This document shows, in pieces, positions 1 to 7,068 of a stretch of DNA of 8,168 nt. The DNA comes from Bacteroidota bacterium (GTDB taxonomy: Bacteria > Bacteroidota > Bacteroidia > Bacteroidales > Prolixibacteraceae). Position numbers and translations under genes: made by a program. The number at the start of each line of letters is the position of its first letter. Positions within the stretch are counted from its first letter, which is position 1. The stretch spans positions 1-8,168 of the forward strand of contig JAUYTA010000227.1 in NCBI GenBank assembly GCA_030695265.1. The letters are read 5' to 3'. The notes below the pieces were generated by a model. That model worked only from the letters and a program-made list of their open reading frames with translations. It was not told the origin of the DNA and did no database searches.

Positions 1-44
1 CAAAAGTAAGTTCAAAAAACCACTTCTGAAACAAAACATTGAAT

Positions 45-75
45 TTTGTTCTTGTCAGCAATACAGATAAATTTG
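45..75 (+). promoter_or_regulatory. Bacteroidota-type promoter of the sigma factor operon
   Basis: A TTTG box (45-48) is followed after 19 nt by TAAATTTG (68-75). This fits the Bacteroidota housekeeping promoter pattern, a -33 TTTG and a -7 TAnnTTTG with about 19 nt between them. Transcription would begin near 80-83 and leave a leader of about 80 nt before the TTG start at 163. It is the only exact two-box match I found in the window. The remaining sequence from 1 to 162 shows no open reading frame and no strong hairpin. Confidence 0.65.
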
Positions 76-162
76 TTCCGGAAATCAAAGTTTTAAGAAA
101 AAAGATTACAAATTGCAACCCTTACAAAAAACCCTTGTCACTAAAATTGAAATCTAAATAAT

Positions 163-714
163 TTGAGTCAGTCAGCATTCATACATCAGGATTTGATAGC
201 CGAAAGCGTAAAAGGCAGCAACAAAGCCCGCTACCAGCTTTATCAGTTGTATTCCAAGGCGATGTTCAACGTGTGTTTCCGCATGATGAACAACCGCGAG
301 GATGCTGAAGATATGTTGCAGGAAGCTTTTGTCCTGGCGTTTCAGAAGCTGGAAACCTTCAGGAATGAATCAAGTTTTGGAACATGGTTGAAGACAATAA
401 CGGTTCACTCCTGTATCAACGCGCTAAATAAACGGAAACTGGAATTGCGCTTTTTCGATGAAATGAATCGTTTCGAAATTGCGGAAGAAGAACCGGAAGA
501 AGCTTTGTACACCACCGAAAATATACGTGAAGCGATGAGTCAGCTTCCGGAAGGTGGACGGATTGTTTTCTCACTTTACCTGCTGGAAGGTTACGATCAC
601 GGCGAAATAGCACAAATACTGAACATCACCGAATCGACTTCCAAAACGCAGTACATGCGCGCCAAACGCAAAGTTTATGACATTATGAAACAAACAAAAT
701 CAAGAGTGATATGA
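163..714 (+). CDS. ECF-type RNA polymerase sigma factor (sigma-70 family)
   Basis: This 183-residue protein has the two-domain layout of an extracytoplasmic-function sigma factor, which directs core RNA polymerase to a small set of promoters, often for envelope functions. Region 2 covers residues about 23-92. It includes the 2.2 motif DAEDMLQEAF (47-56) and the -10 recognition stretch SSFGTWLKTITVHSCINALN (70-89). Region 4 covers about 122-172, with LPEGGRIVFSLYLLEGYDHG followed by a helix-turn-helix, EIAQILNITESTSKTQYMRAKRK. Length is normal for the family. The start is TTG: an in-frame stop lies at 148-150 and the first ATG (MFNV, residue 34) would remove the first helix of region 2. The final codons overlap the next gene by ATGA, which indicates translational coupling to a putative anti-sigma factor. 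A Bacteroidota promoter lies about 90 nt upstream. The regulon cannot be read from the sequence. Confidence 0.93.
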   Translation: MSQSAFIHQDLIAESVKGSNKARYQLYQLYSKAMFNVCFRMMNNREDAEDMLQEAFVLAFQKLETFRNESSFGTWLKTITVHSCINALNKRKLELRFFDEMNRFEIAEEEPEEALYTTENIREAMSQLPEGGRIVFSLYLLEGYDHGEIAQILNITESTSKTQYMRAKRKVYDIMKQTKSRVI

Positions 715-1226
715 AAAATGACAGATTGGAATCGTTTGTAAATGAGAACCGCCATGAGTTTGACCACATGGAACCCTCGGACAAGATGTGGGACGCCATC
801 AGCAACAAACTGAATGAAACACCCAAGCAGAAAATCAGAAAATTCGGCTGGATGAAAGTTGCTGCGGTGCTGGCTGTTATGGCATTAATTCCCACAATAT
901 GGTATCAGGTGAAATTTTCGGAGAAGGCACAAACTGCAAAAGCTGTACAGGTTGATCCTGATGTTCTTGAATTGATGGAGGCCGAAGCTTTTTACGCGCA
1001 GGAAGTTTCAGGAAAACTGGCTGAAATTCAGAAATGCTACCAGGTTTATCCTGAACTGAAATCAGAAATTGAAGGTGATTTGAACGAACTGGAATCGATG
1101 TACCTGTCGCTAAAAAACGATCTGAGAGAAAATATTTCGAACAAGGAAGTGATTGAAGCAATGATTGAAAACAACCGGAACCGGATGAAACTGGTGGACG
1201 ATGTTCTGGAACAAATAAACTGTTAA
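711..1226 (+). CDS. putative membrane-anchored anti-sigma factor
   Basis: This 171-residue single-pass membrane protein begins inside the last codons of the sigma gene (ATGA overlap). The N-terminal 46 residues are cytoplasmic in type and contain FVNENRHEFDHMEPSDKMWD, a pattern seen in Bacteroidota proteins that follow ECF sigma genes. One hydrophobic helix spans about residues 47-66 (WMKVAAVLAVMALIPTIWYQ). The rest (about 80-170) is charged, predicted helical, possibly coiled-coil, and would lie in the periplasm. The HxxxCxxC zinc-binding signature of classical ZAS anti-sigma factors is absent. The anti-sigma role therefore rests on position, topology and the N-terminal pattern, not on a recognised fold. 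The expected action is to hold the sigma factor at the membrane until a periplasmic cue releases it. Confidence 0.75.
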   Translation: MKNDRLESFVNENRHEFDHMEPSDKMWDAISNKLNETPKQKIRKFGWMKVAAVLAVMALIPTIWYQVKFSEKAQTAKAVQVDPDVLELMEAEAFYAQEVSGKLAEIQKCYQVYPELKSEIEGDLNELESMYLSLKNDLRENISNKEVIEAMIENNRNRMKLVDDVLEQINC

Positions 1227-1380
1227 CCAAAAGGCGATGAAACGAACATGCCGCTGTAAATTATTTCAAAAGTGGCGGCACAAAAAGGAATGAAAATTAA
1301 TGTTCGAAATGGATGCTTTCTGGCATGAGAGTTCCATACGAACGCTCAAATAATCAACAAATTAATAACGACATTTTCGG

Positions 1381-2487
1381 ATGAACAAAAACTCAAAAAG
1401 AATATGCTTTCAGGCTTTAATTGTGGGATTTTTTATCCTGACTAGCCTGTCGGTGAACGCACAATTCAGCGAAACCCGTGAATTTGTCAGACGTTTTAAG
1501 ATACAGCCTGAAACCCGCATCGACATTACCAATAAATATGGCCGGATTGAACTGAATACCTGGAAAAAAGATTCGGTGGTGATACAGTTCAGAATGGAAA
1601 TAAACGAGAAAAAGCAGGACAAGCTAAAGAAAACGCTTGACAATCTGGATTTCGACATCAGCAATAGTCAGCATTACCTGATTGTAAAAACGCAGGTGGA
1701 TAAATACCGCAGTCAGGTTGAAAGTGAGTTCCTGAAATTTAAGGAAACCATCCTGCAAACCAGTGGCAGCATACGTATTGATCTGGTTGTTTGGCTGCCC
1801 GACAACCGCGATCTTCGGCTTGAAAACAAATTCGGCGACATCATCATGGGAGATTACCGGGGCGAAACACAAATAAATCTGAGCAACGGAAAACTGAAAG
1901 CCGGTGACCTGCCAAACCGCACAACCCTTAACCTGAATTTTGCCGATGCCAACATAAACAACCTTCCAAATGCCAGAATTACAAGCAACTACAGCGACAT
2001 AAACCTTAAGAATTCCGGCACCATGAGACTCGAAAGTAAATCTTCGACCATCGAAATACAAAATTCTGACAACCTGAACATCGACTCCCGCCGCGATAAA
2101 TACCGGATCAGGCTGGCCGACAAAATAGAAGCAATGGGCAATTTCAGCAATTTTATGGTGAACGAACTAAAAGGAAAAGCAAATTTCAGAATGAGCTTTG
2201 GAAATCTCAACATTGAAAAAGTTTTAAGCTCTTTCAGTAATATTTATATCGAAACGCGATCAACAGATGTAAACCTGTATTTCAGTCCTGAAGCAAAATT
2301 CAACTTCGAAATTACCGAAACAAAAACCAACCTGAAACTTGGCCGTGAAATGAAAGTGGAGGACAAAGAGGTACTTGATTCAAAAGCCGGAAAAATAAAG
2401 CACACTGGTTATTTCAGCAAAAAAATGAAAGACGATCAGCTCATTATCAATGCCGTGGGCGGAGAAACAAATGTACTGGCGTATTGA
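1381..2487 (+). CDS. secreted DUF4097-like beta-repeat protein
   Basis: This 368-residue protein has an N-terminal signal peptide (KR, then a hydrophobic stretch at 10-24, with probable cleavage after SVNA at residue 27) and no later membrane helix, so it is likely periplasmic or surface exposed. The mature part opens with ITNKYGRIELNTW and DSVVIQF, resembling the start of DUF4097-type proteins. It continues as short alternating hydrophobic strands rich in N, D and S (for example LRLENKFGDIIMGDYRG, INLSNGKLKAGDLP, ARITSNYSDINLKN, STIEIQNSDNLNIDS). This is the look of a parallel beta-solenoid. It lies 154 nt after the anti-sigma gene on the same strand and has no clear promoter of its own, so it is probably the third gene of that operon or a target of the sigma factor. 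Molecular function is unknown. Family assignment is by pattern only. Confidence 0.7.
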   Translation: MNKNSKRICFQALIVGFFILTSLSVNAQFSETREFVRRFKIQPETRIDITNKYGRIELNTWKKDSVVIQFRMEINEKKQDKLKKTLDNLDFDISNSQHYLIVKTQVDKYRSQVESEFLKFKETILQTSGSIRIDLVVWLPDNRDLRLENKFGDIIMGDYRGETQINLSNGKLKAGDLPNRTTLNLNFADANINNLPNARITSNYSDINLKNSGTMRLESKSSTIEIQNSDNLNIDSRRDKYRIRLADKIEAMGNFSNFMVNELKGKANFRMSFGNLNIEKVLSSFSNIYIETRSTDVNLYFSPEAKFNFEITETKTNLKLGREMKVEDKEVLDSKAGKIKHTGYFSKKMKDDQLIINAVGGETNVLAY

Positions 2488-2509
2488 AAGAACTTCAGGT
2501 CAGGAGCAA

Positions 2510-4654
2510 TTATTTTCGTCGGAATATACTGACGATTGTTTTTCTAATTTCTTCCAGCTTTTCAATTGGCTCCAGAAGCGAAGGATAATTTAAGTCAATT
2601 GGCTTACTATCGGAAACCCCGATTTGCATTGGATATATGAGTATAAAACTATTCGACTGAAAATAATTATTTAACAAATTAGGAATTCTCTTCATGCTTG
2701 AATGATAGGAAGGCTTATTTTCTCTGCTTAAAACGATCACAAGATTGTCATCATTTTTTATCTCTTGTGAAAGATTCATAAATTCATCCCAATTCTCAAA
2801 ATTCCTAAATTCTGCTTCAATCGGATAATTTGAATGAATATCCCTAATCAGTTGATTTGTTTGCACAGTTCCGTAGAATAATAATTTCGAACCTGTATTG
2901 CGCGAAATATTCCAAATTTTCAGCAGCCAAAAGGGAAATCCAATCTCATGTTCAGCATTGTTTGGAAAAATTATGACATGTCTTTTTATGGTAGCTATTG
3001 GCTGTGCCGGTTTGTAAACGAAGGTTGTAATATTACAATTTGATAAAATACCTTCTGTCAGATTACCAAGAAAAGATTCCGAAATACCTTTTTTAACATG
3101 AAGCCCCAAAATCAGGTCAGAAATACTGTTTTCCCTGATAACACTGGTAATTCCATTTGTAATATTCTGATCATACCTCAATAACTTGTTTAAAATAACA
3201 TCGGTAGCCGAAGCGGTGTGTATTGCTTTGTCGAGCAACTTATTTGCATTTTTGTCTGCATCCAAATCATTCGAATCATTTTTAATTATACTAAGAGCAA
3301 ATAGCCCATTCTTATTTTCCCTTGATTTAATTATTGTGCTCAAATTAATTAATTCTTCAACAGTCTCCGGATTGCTAACAGGTATCAGTATTTTTTCTTC
3401 ACTATTACTTTCCCTGGTATCCATCGACGTTGATTCCAATGAAATATTATGAGCTCCTTTTTGAGCAACAAAAGTTGCAATTGTGCAGGTTATAAGAATC
3501 ATGACAATCGTTCCGTTTAAAACACTCTCACTCAACAAACGAATAGGTTCACCGTTGGCCGATTGCCCCAGAATAACATTGTAACCAACCAGAACTGCTG
3601 CCAGTGTAGCGGCCGCCTGTGCATTGCTCAACCCAAAAATCAACCTACGTTCATCAACGGTGAATTTTAAAGATTTCTGAGTCAGCCAGGCAGCAATAAA
3701 TTTTGCTGAAGTTGCTACCACTGTCATAACTGCTGCAACTTTTATGGTTTCAAAGTCCAGGAAAAAAGCCCTGTAATCGACAAGCATTCCAATCCCAATC
3801 AGGAAAAACGGAATGAAAATAGCATTGCCGACGAATTCAATCCTGTTCATTAATGGCGAAGTCGCCGGAATTAAACGATTCAATGCCAATCCTGAAAGGA
3901 ATGCACCAATAATGGCCTCAATACCTGCAACTTCAGCAAGAACGGCTCCCAGAAAAACCATTGCAAGTACAAAAATATATTGAGAAACATTGTCGTCGTA
4001 ACGTTTTAAAAACCAACGGCCAATAATTGGGAAAAGAATCATGACAGTCAAACCAAACAGAATAATTGAAATTGTAAGTTTGGTCCAGAATTGGGAATTT
4101 ACCTCGCCGGTTGTCATTCCAACAATAACTGCAAGAACTAAAAGTGCAAGCGTGTCAGTAATCAATGTTCCGCCAACCGCAATATTTACTGCCCTGTTTT
4201 TTGTTACACCCAACTTACTTAAAATTGGATAGGCAATCAATGTATGCGATGCGAACATACTCGCCAGTAACACCGACGTCAGCATAGAAAAATTCAACAC
4301 ATAAAGTCCTGCCAGTATGCCCATTGTCATTGGAATCAGAAAAGTGAACATTCCGAAGAGCAAACTCTTTGAACTGTTCTTTTTAAATTCAGCCAAATCA
4401 ATTTCCAGGCCGGCAAGGAACATGATGTAAAGCAATCCAGCCGTACCTGACAGGATAATACCACTGTCGCGCAAAAGTAAATTAATACCATTCGGGCCAA
4501 TAATGGCGCCGGCTATAATAAGCCCAAGTATTTGAGGGATCCTGATCTTGTTCAGCAGAATTGGTGCAAACAATATAATGACCAGTATTACCAGGAATTT
4601 TAATACCGGATTTGTAAGTGGAAGCGTTGTTTCAAAAATGCTTAATAGTATCAT
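2510..4654 (-). CDS. CPA2/Kef-type cation:proton antiporter with C-terminal UspA-like region
   Basis: This 714-residue inner-membrane protein exchanges a monovalent cation (Na+ or K+) for protons. Residues about 15-395 form the Na+/H+ exchanger domain with roughly 12-13 hydrophobic segments. Typical signatures include LGLIIAGAIIGPNGINLL (43-60), MFLAGLEIDL (78-87), the discontinuous-helix GGTLITDTLALLVLAVI with Thr166-Asp167 at the ion site, and GIEAIIGAFLSGLALNR (244-260). After residue 415 the protein is soluble. KILIPVSNPETVEELINLS and ISDLILGLHVKKG are the first strand and a late strand of a universal-stress-protein-like fold, and a second, weaker repeat may follow (about 555-675). These domains usually sense nucleotides and regulate transport. 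Lack of a glutathione-regulated TrkA_N (RCK) domain argues against classic KefB/KefC. It is convergent with the upstream gene (22 nt gap) and divergent from the GIN lipoprotein gene. The ion specificity cannot be told from sequence. Confidence 0.9.
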   Translation of the reverse strand: MILLSIFETTLPLTNPVLKFLVILVIILFAPILLNKIRIPQILGLIIAGAIIGPNGINLLLRDSGIILSGTAGLLYIMFLAGLEIDLAEFKKNSSKSLLFGMFTFLIPMTMGILAGLYVLNFSMLTSVLLASMFASHTLIAYPILSKLGVTKNRAVNIAVGGTLITDTLALLVLAVIVGMTTGEVNSQFWTKLTISIILFGLTVMILFPIIGRWFLKRYDDNVSQYIFVLAMVFLGAVLAEVAGIEAIIGAFLSGLALNRLIPATSPLMNRIEFVGNAIFIPFFLIGIGMLVDYRAFFLDFETIKVAAVMTVVATSAKFIAAWLTQKSLKFTVDERRLIFGLSNAQAAATLAAVLVGYNVILGQSANGEPIRLLSESVLNGTIVMILITCTIATFVAQKGAHNISLESTSMDTRESNSEEKILIPVSNPETVEELINLSTIIKSRENKNGLFALSIIKNDSNDLDADKNANKLLDKAIHTASATDVILNKLLRYDQNITNGITSVIRENSISDLILGLHVKKGISESFLGNLTEGILSNCNITTFVYKPAQPIATIKRHVIIFPNNAEHEIGFPFWLLKIWNISRNTGSKLLFYGTVQTNQLIRDIHSNYPIEAEFRNFENWDEFMNLSQEIKNDDNLVIVLSRENKPSYHSSMKRIPNLLNNYFQSNSFILIYPMQIGVSDSKPIDLNYPSLLEPIEKLEEIRKTIVSIFRRK
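2516..2545 (+). terminator. possible intrinsic terminator for the DUF4097-like gene
   Basis: The stem TCGTCGG (2516-2522) pairs with CTGACGA (2529-2535, one G-T wobble) around an AATATA loop. It is followed by the T-rich run TTGTTTTTCT on the + strand. It lies about 30 nt after the DUF4097-like stop codon and inside the 3' coding end of the convergent antiporter gene. The stem is short and not GC-rich, so this is a weak call. Confidence 0.35.
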
Positions 4655-4752
4655 TTTATTGAAATTCTATATTCCGTAAATCTAATTATAAATGTGACTT
4701 GAATGCAATAAGCAAAATTCAATGATTGAAAATATTTTCTGTGTTTCAGCGA

Positions 4753-4770
4753 AAAAAAAATATTTTTTTT
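4753..4770. other. 18-bp perfect A/T palindrome in a divergent intergenic region
   Basis: Eight A, TA, then eight T form an 18-bp perfect palindrome, preceded by a ninth A at 4752. It lies between the divergent antiporter and GIN-lipoprotein genes (4655-4855, 201 nt), 98 nt and 85 nt from their start codons. Such A/T tracts bend DNA and can act as UP-like elements or nucleoid-protein sites. No exact TAnnTTTG box was found in this gap on either strand. The best near match is TAAATGTG at 4689-4696, without a -33 partner. Confidence 0.35.
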
Positions 4771-4855
4771 ATTAGATCTGCAACCACTTCGAAAAAATGA
4801 TGTCTATAAAAATCAGAAAACAGAAACAATTTAGAAACATCAAATTCTCAAAGTC

Positions 4856-5578
4856 ATGAACACAATTAAATTATCCCTGGTACTTTCGCTTTTTGGCCTT
4901 CTCTTCGGAACAAGTTCCTGCGTTGACGAACTATTTCTGGAAGGCAACGGAAACCTTCGAACAGAATCCCGCGGAGCCTCCGGTTTCGAGGAGATAACTT
5001 CGAGTGGCGATTTTGACGTAACCATTGTTCCGGGTAGCAGCTATTCGGTTGAAGTAAGTGCAGAATCGAACCTGCTGTCATACATCGAAACTGATGTGGT
5101 TGGTAAAACACTAAAAATCAGAACCCGCGGTGTACATTCACTTCGCCTGAATTATCCGATTGAGGTGTATATTACTACGCCGGTTTTGAATGGACTTGCA
5201 TTAAGCGGATCGGGAATCATTAAAACCGGCAGCTTTTTGAGTGACGATTTCAAAATTGCAATTTCAGGATCGGGCGATATTGATACCGAAATAAGTACCG
5301 ATAAAATGAAAGTCAGCATTTCGGGTTCGGGTACTGTTTTTCTTGAAGGCGATGCCACTGAAACTGAATTCGTCGTCAGTGGTTCGGGAAAGATAAAAGC
5401 GTACAACTTTCCGCACCGCTATTGTCAGGCAACAATTTCCGGATCGGGCGATATGTATGTAAATGCAAGTCATACCATCGATGCACGCATTTCAGGTAGC
5501 GGAAGGGTATTCTATATCAATCATCCGGTTATTCACACAAGCATTTCAGGTTCGGGCGAAGTGGTTGATAAAAATTAG
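4856..5578 (+). CDS. head GIN domain (DUF2807) lipoprotein
   Basis: This 240-residue protein has a lipoprotein signal peptide (hydrophobic 4-19, lipobox GTSSC with the lipidated Cys at residue 22), so it is membrane anchored in the envelope. The mature part carries the GIN-domain opening (FEEITSSGDFDVTIVPGSSY, 44-63) and then a beta-helical repeat. SGSG occurs seven times, at residues 117, 137, 156, 175, 195, 213 and 231, with 18-20 residues between copies, one per predicted coil. DUF2807 proteins are common in Bacteroidota and are annotated as putative adhesin or autotransporter-like heads, but their function is not settled. The protein ends three residues after the last repeat's strand, with no C-terminal sorting domain. 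It is divergent from the antiporter and 154 nt before the first barrel gene. It resembles the DUF4097-like protein at 1381-2487 in overall beta-repeat design, which supports a common envelope theme. Confidence 0.88.
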   Translation: MNTIKLSLVLSLFGLLFGTSSCVDELFLEGNGNLRTESRGASGFEEITSSGDFDVTIVPGSSYSVEVSAESNLLSYIETDVVGKTLKIRTRGVHSLRLNYPIEVYITTPVLNGLALSGSGIIKTGSFLSDDFKIAISGSGDIDTEISTDKMKVSISGSGTVFLEGDATETEFVVSGSGKIKAYNFPHRYCQATISGSGDMYVNASHTIDARISGSGRVFYINHPVIHTSISGSGEVVDKN

Positions 5579-5732
5579 TGGAAATTTGAAAACAATCATT
5601 GCTGAAAACATCCGTTTATTCTAAAATTTGAAAGTAAAACCATATCATGAAACGAGCCATAAGAATTATTTCTCACATAGGAAAATGATTTGGCGAGTTC
5701 CATCTGACAATTAAAAATCAAAATACAAACAG

Positions 5733-6239
5733 ATGAAAAAAGTTTATTCTCTGATTATCCTGTTCCTGCTAACCCTTTCGGGTTTTTCACAAGGCCCGCA
5801 AAAGGCTGTTGGTATCCGTGGCGGACTGTCATCGGGCTTTGAATACCGTGTTTTTTCGGGCGACCTGAGTTCGTATAAAGTATTGCTTTCAACCCGCAAA
5901 AGAGGGCTGCAACTTACCGGACTGAAAGAATTCCATATTCCGGATGTTTTTGATATTGGTGAGCCTATTTCGTTGGTTTACGGCTTTGGCGCCCATGCTG
6001 GTTTCGAGACCTGGAACATTTACCATTATGACGTTGTATATCCTTATACCTATTTGTACCCGGAACGCAGAACCGGAGTTATTGCCGGCCTCGATGCATT
6101 GGCAGCCCTTGAATACACCATTCCACAAATTCCCCTTGTGGTAGGTTTTGAAGCAAAACCATATTTTAACATGTTCGGAAGGGACTTCTTCCAGATACAG
6201 CCTTTTGATTTTGCCTTTACCGTGAAATATACTTTTTAA
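5733..6239 (+). CDS. small outer-membrane beta-barrel protein, function unknown
   Basis: This 168-residue protein begins with a signal peptide (MKK, hydrophobic 4-17, probable cleavage around FSQ at 18-20). The mature part alternates short hydrophobic strands with turns: AVGIRGGLSSGFEYRVF, LSLVYGFGAHAGFETW-like strands, TGVIAGLDALAALEYTIP, PLVVGFEAKPYF. It ends FAFTVKYTF with a terminal Phe, the usual recognition signal for barrel assembly. Size suggests an eight-stranded barrel of the OmpA/OmpX-like type seen across Bacteroidota. No enzymatic motif is seen. The following barrel gene begins only 29 nt downstream, so the two are probably cotranscribed. The 154-nt gap before it has no exact promoter box. 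The nearest match, TAAAATTTG at 5622-5630, has one base too many between TA and TTTG. Confidence 0.75.
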   Translation: MKKVYSLIILFLLTLSGFSQGPQKAVGIRGGLSSGFEYRVFSGDLSSYKVLLSTRKRGLQLTGLKEFHIPDVFDIGEPISLVYGFGAHAGFETWNIYHYDVVYPYTYLYPERRTGVIAGLDALAALEYTIPQIPLVVGFEAKPYFNMFGRDFFQIQPFDFAFTVKYTF

Positions 6240-6268
6240 GAAAACACAAAACAATTAAACAATTTAAA

Positions 6269-6896
6269 ATGAAAAAGTTAACACTCCTGATTTTTCTGGG
6301 GTTAGGTTTCCTATGCGCTACCGCCCAGGAATACGAAGAAAATGAACAGATTTCTACCATCTTCTCAAAAAACCGAAAAAAACGGTGGATACGGAGCCCT
6401 TTCATTCAATTACACGCAAATTGATGGAAAAGATGCATTCATGATGGGCGCCCGTGGCGCCTGGATCATTGACCATTCGTTCGCCATCGGTTTGGGTGGT
6501 AATGGCTTTGTAAACGACATAAATTACCACAACTGGCGCGATAACGATCTGGACTACAATCTGGCCGGAGGTTATGGCGGTCTCTACCTTGAGCCAATTC
6601 TTTTTCCGCGACTGCCGGTTCATGTGTCGTTGCCGGTGTTGTTCGGAGTTGGTGGCATTGCGAAAATCGAAGATCGCAATCATTGGAACAATGACTGGTT
6701 ATTTGATGATTCGAGCGAGGATGTATTCCTGGTTTTTGAACCTTCGGTTGAACTGGAATTTAACATGACACGCTATTTGCGGCTTGCAGCATCACTGGGC
6801 TATCGTTTTACCTCCAAAATTGAAATGGCAGATACCAATCCTGATATTCTGGAAGGAACCAATATCGGACTCGTTATTAAATTCGGAAAATTCTAA
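6269..6896 (+). pseudogene. outer-membrane beta-barrel protein gene broken by a +1-base frameshift
   Basis: The real start is the ATG at 6269. It gives a clean signal peptide (MKKLTLLIFLGLGFLCATAQ) followed by EYEENEQISTIFSKNRK. This frame stops at 6424 after 51 codons. The rest of the protein is in the frame one base further on and runs to 6896: GGYGALSFNYTQIDGKDAF, GARGAWIIDHSFAIGLGG, YLRLAASLGYRF, and a terminal FGKF. Removing one A from either A6 (6367-6372) or A7 (6376-6382) joins the two parts into one 208-residue barrel protein. The in-frame ATG at 6342 is not a credible start because it would remove the signal peptide. Since both halves look intact, the cause may be a sequencing error, a very recent mutation, or slippage on the A7 run. 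It follows the preceding barrel gene by 29 nt, probably in one operon. Function is unknown. Confidence 0.8.
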
Positions 6897-7019
6897 AACA
6901 ACGATCAGCACCACAGCAACCAATTATCTGTAAAAACATTATTTATTTTGGTGGAAGATATAAAACCATATTTACCGGAATTATTGTTCGAAAAAATGCC
7001 CCCGTATAATTCAATTTGT

Positions 7020-7027
7020 TAAATTTG
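7020..7027 (+). promoter_or_regulatory. possible -7 box of the RAYT gene
   Basis: TAAATTTG matches the Bacteroidota -7 consensus TAnnTTTG and lies 41 nt before the RAYT start codon, which would leave a leader of about 35 nt. No TTTG occurs at the expected -33 spacing (about 6997-7000), so only half of the promoter is supported. The rest of the 6897-7068 gap shows no gene or strong hairpin. Confidence 0.35.
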
Positions 7028-7068
7028 GGTTTGGAAGGCGATAATCATCAACACAACATTGAACCGAT

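Noticed and set aside
1237..1293. An 18-codon reading frame (begins MKRTCRCK) in the gap between the anti-sigma and DUF4097-like genes, with AAGG four to seven bases before its ATG.
   Set aside because: It is too short to judge, has no recognisable motif beyond a Cys-x-Cys, and could arise by chance. A 6-bp stem (TGCCGC/GCGGCA, 1249-1254 and 1275-1280) overlaps it, which also weakens the coding case.
5622..5630. TAAAATTTG as a promoter -7 box for the first barrel gene.
   Set aside because: It has three, not two, bases between TA and TTTG, and no TTTG lies at the -33 spacing.
5647..5688. A 13-codon frame (MKRAIRIIS...) between the GIN and first barrel genes.
   Set aside because: It is very short, without a ribosome binding site or any other support.
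6342..6896. A 184-residue frame starting at the ATG at 6342, taken as a complete gene.
   Set aside because: Its first 13 residues are the wrong-frame reading of the signal-peptide region. The true start is at 6269, with a frameshift between them.
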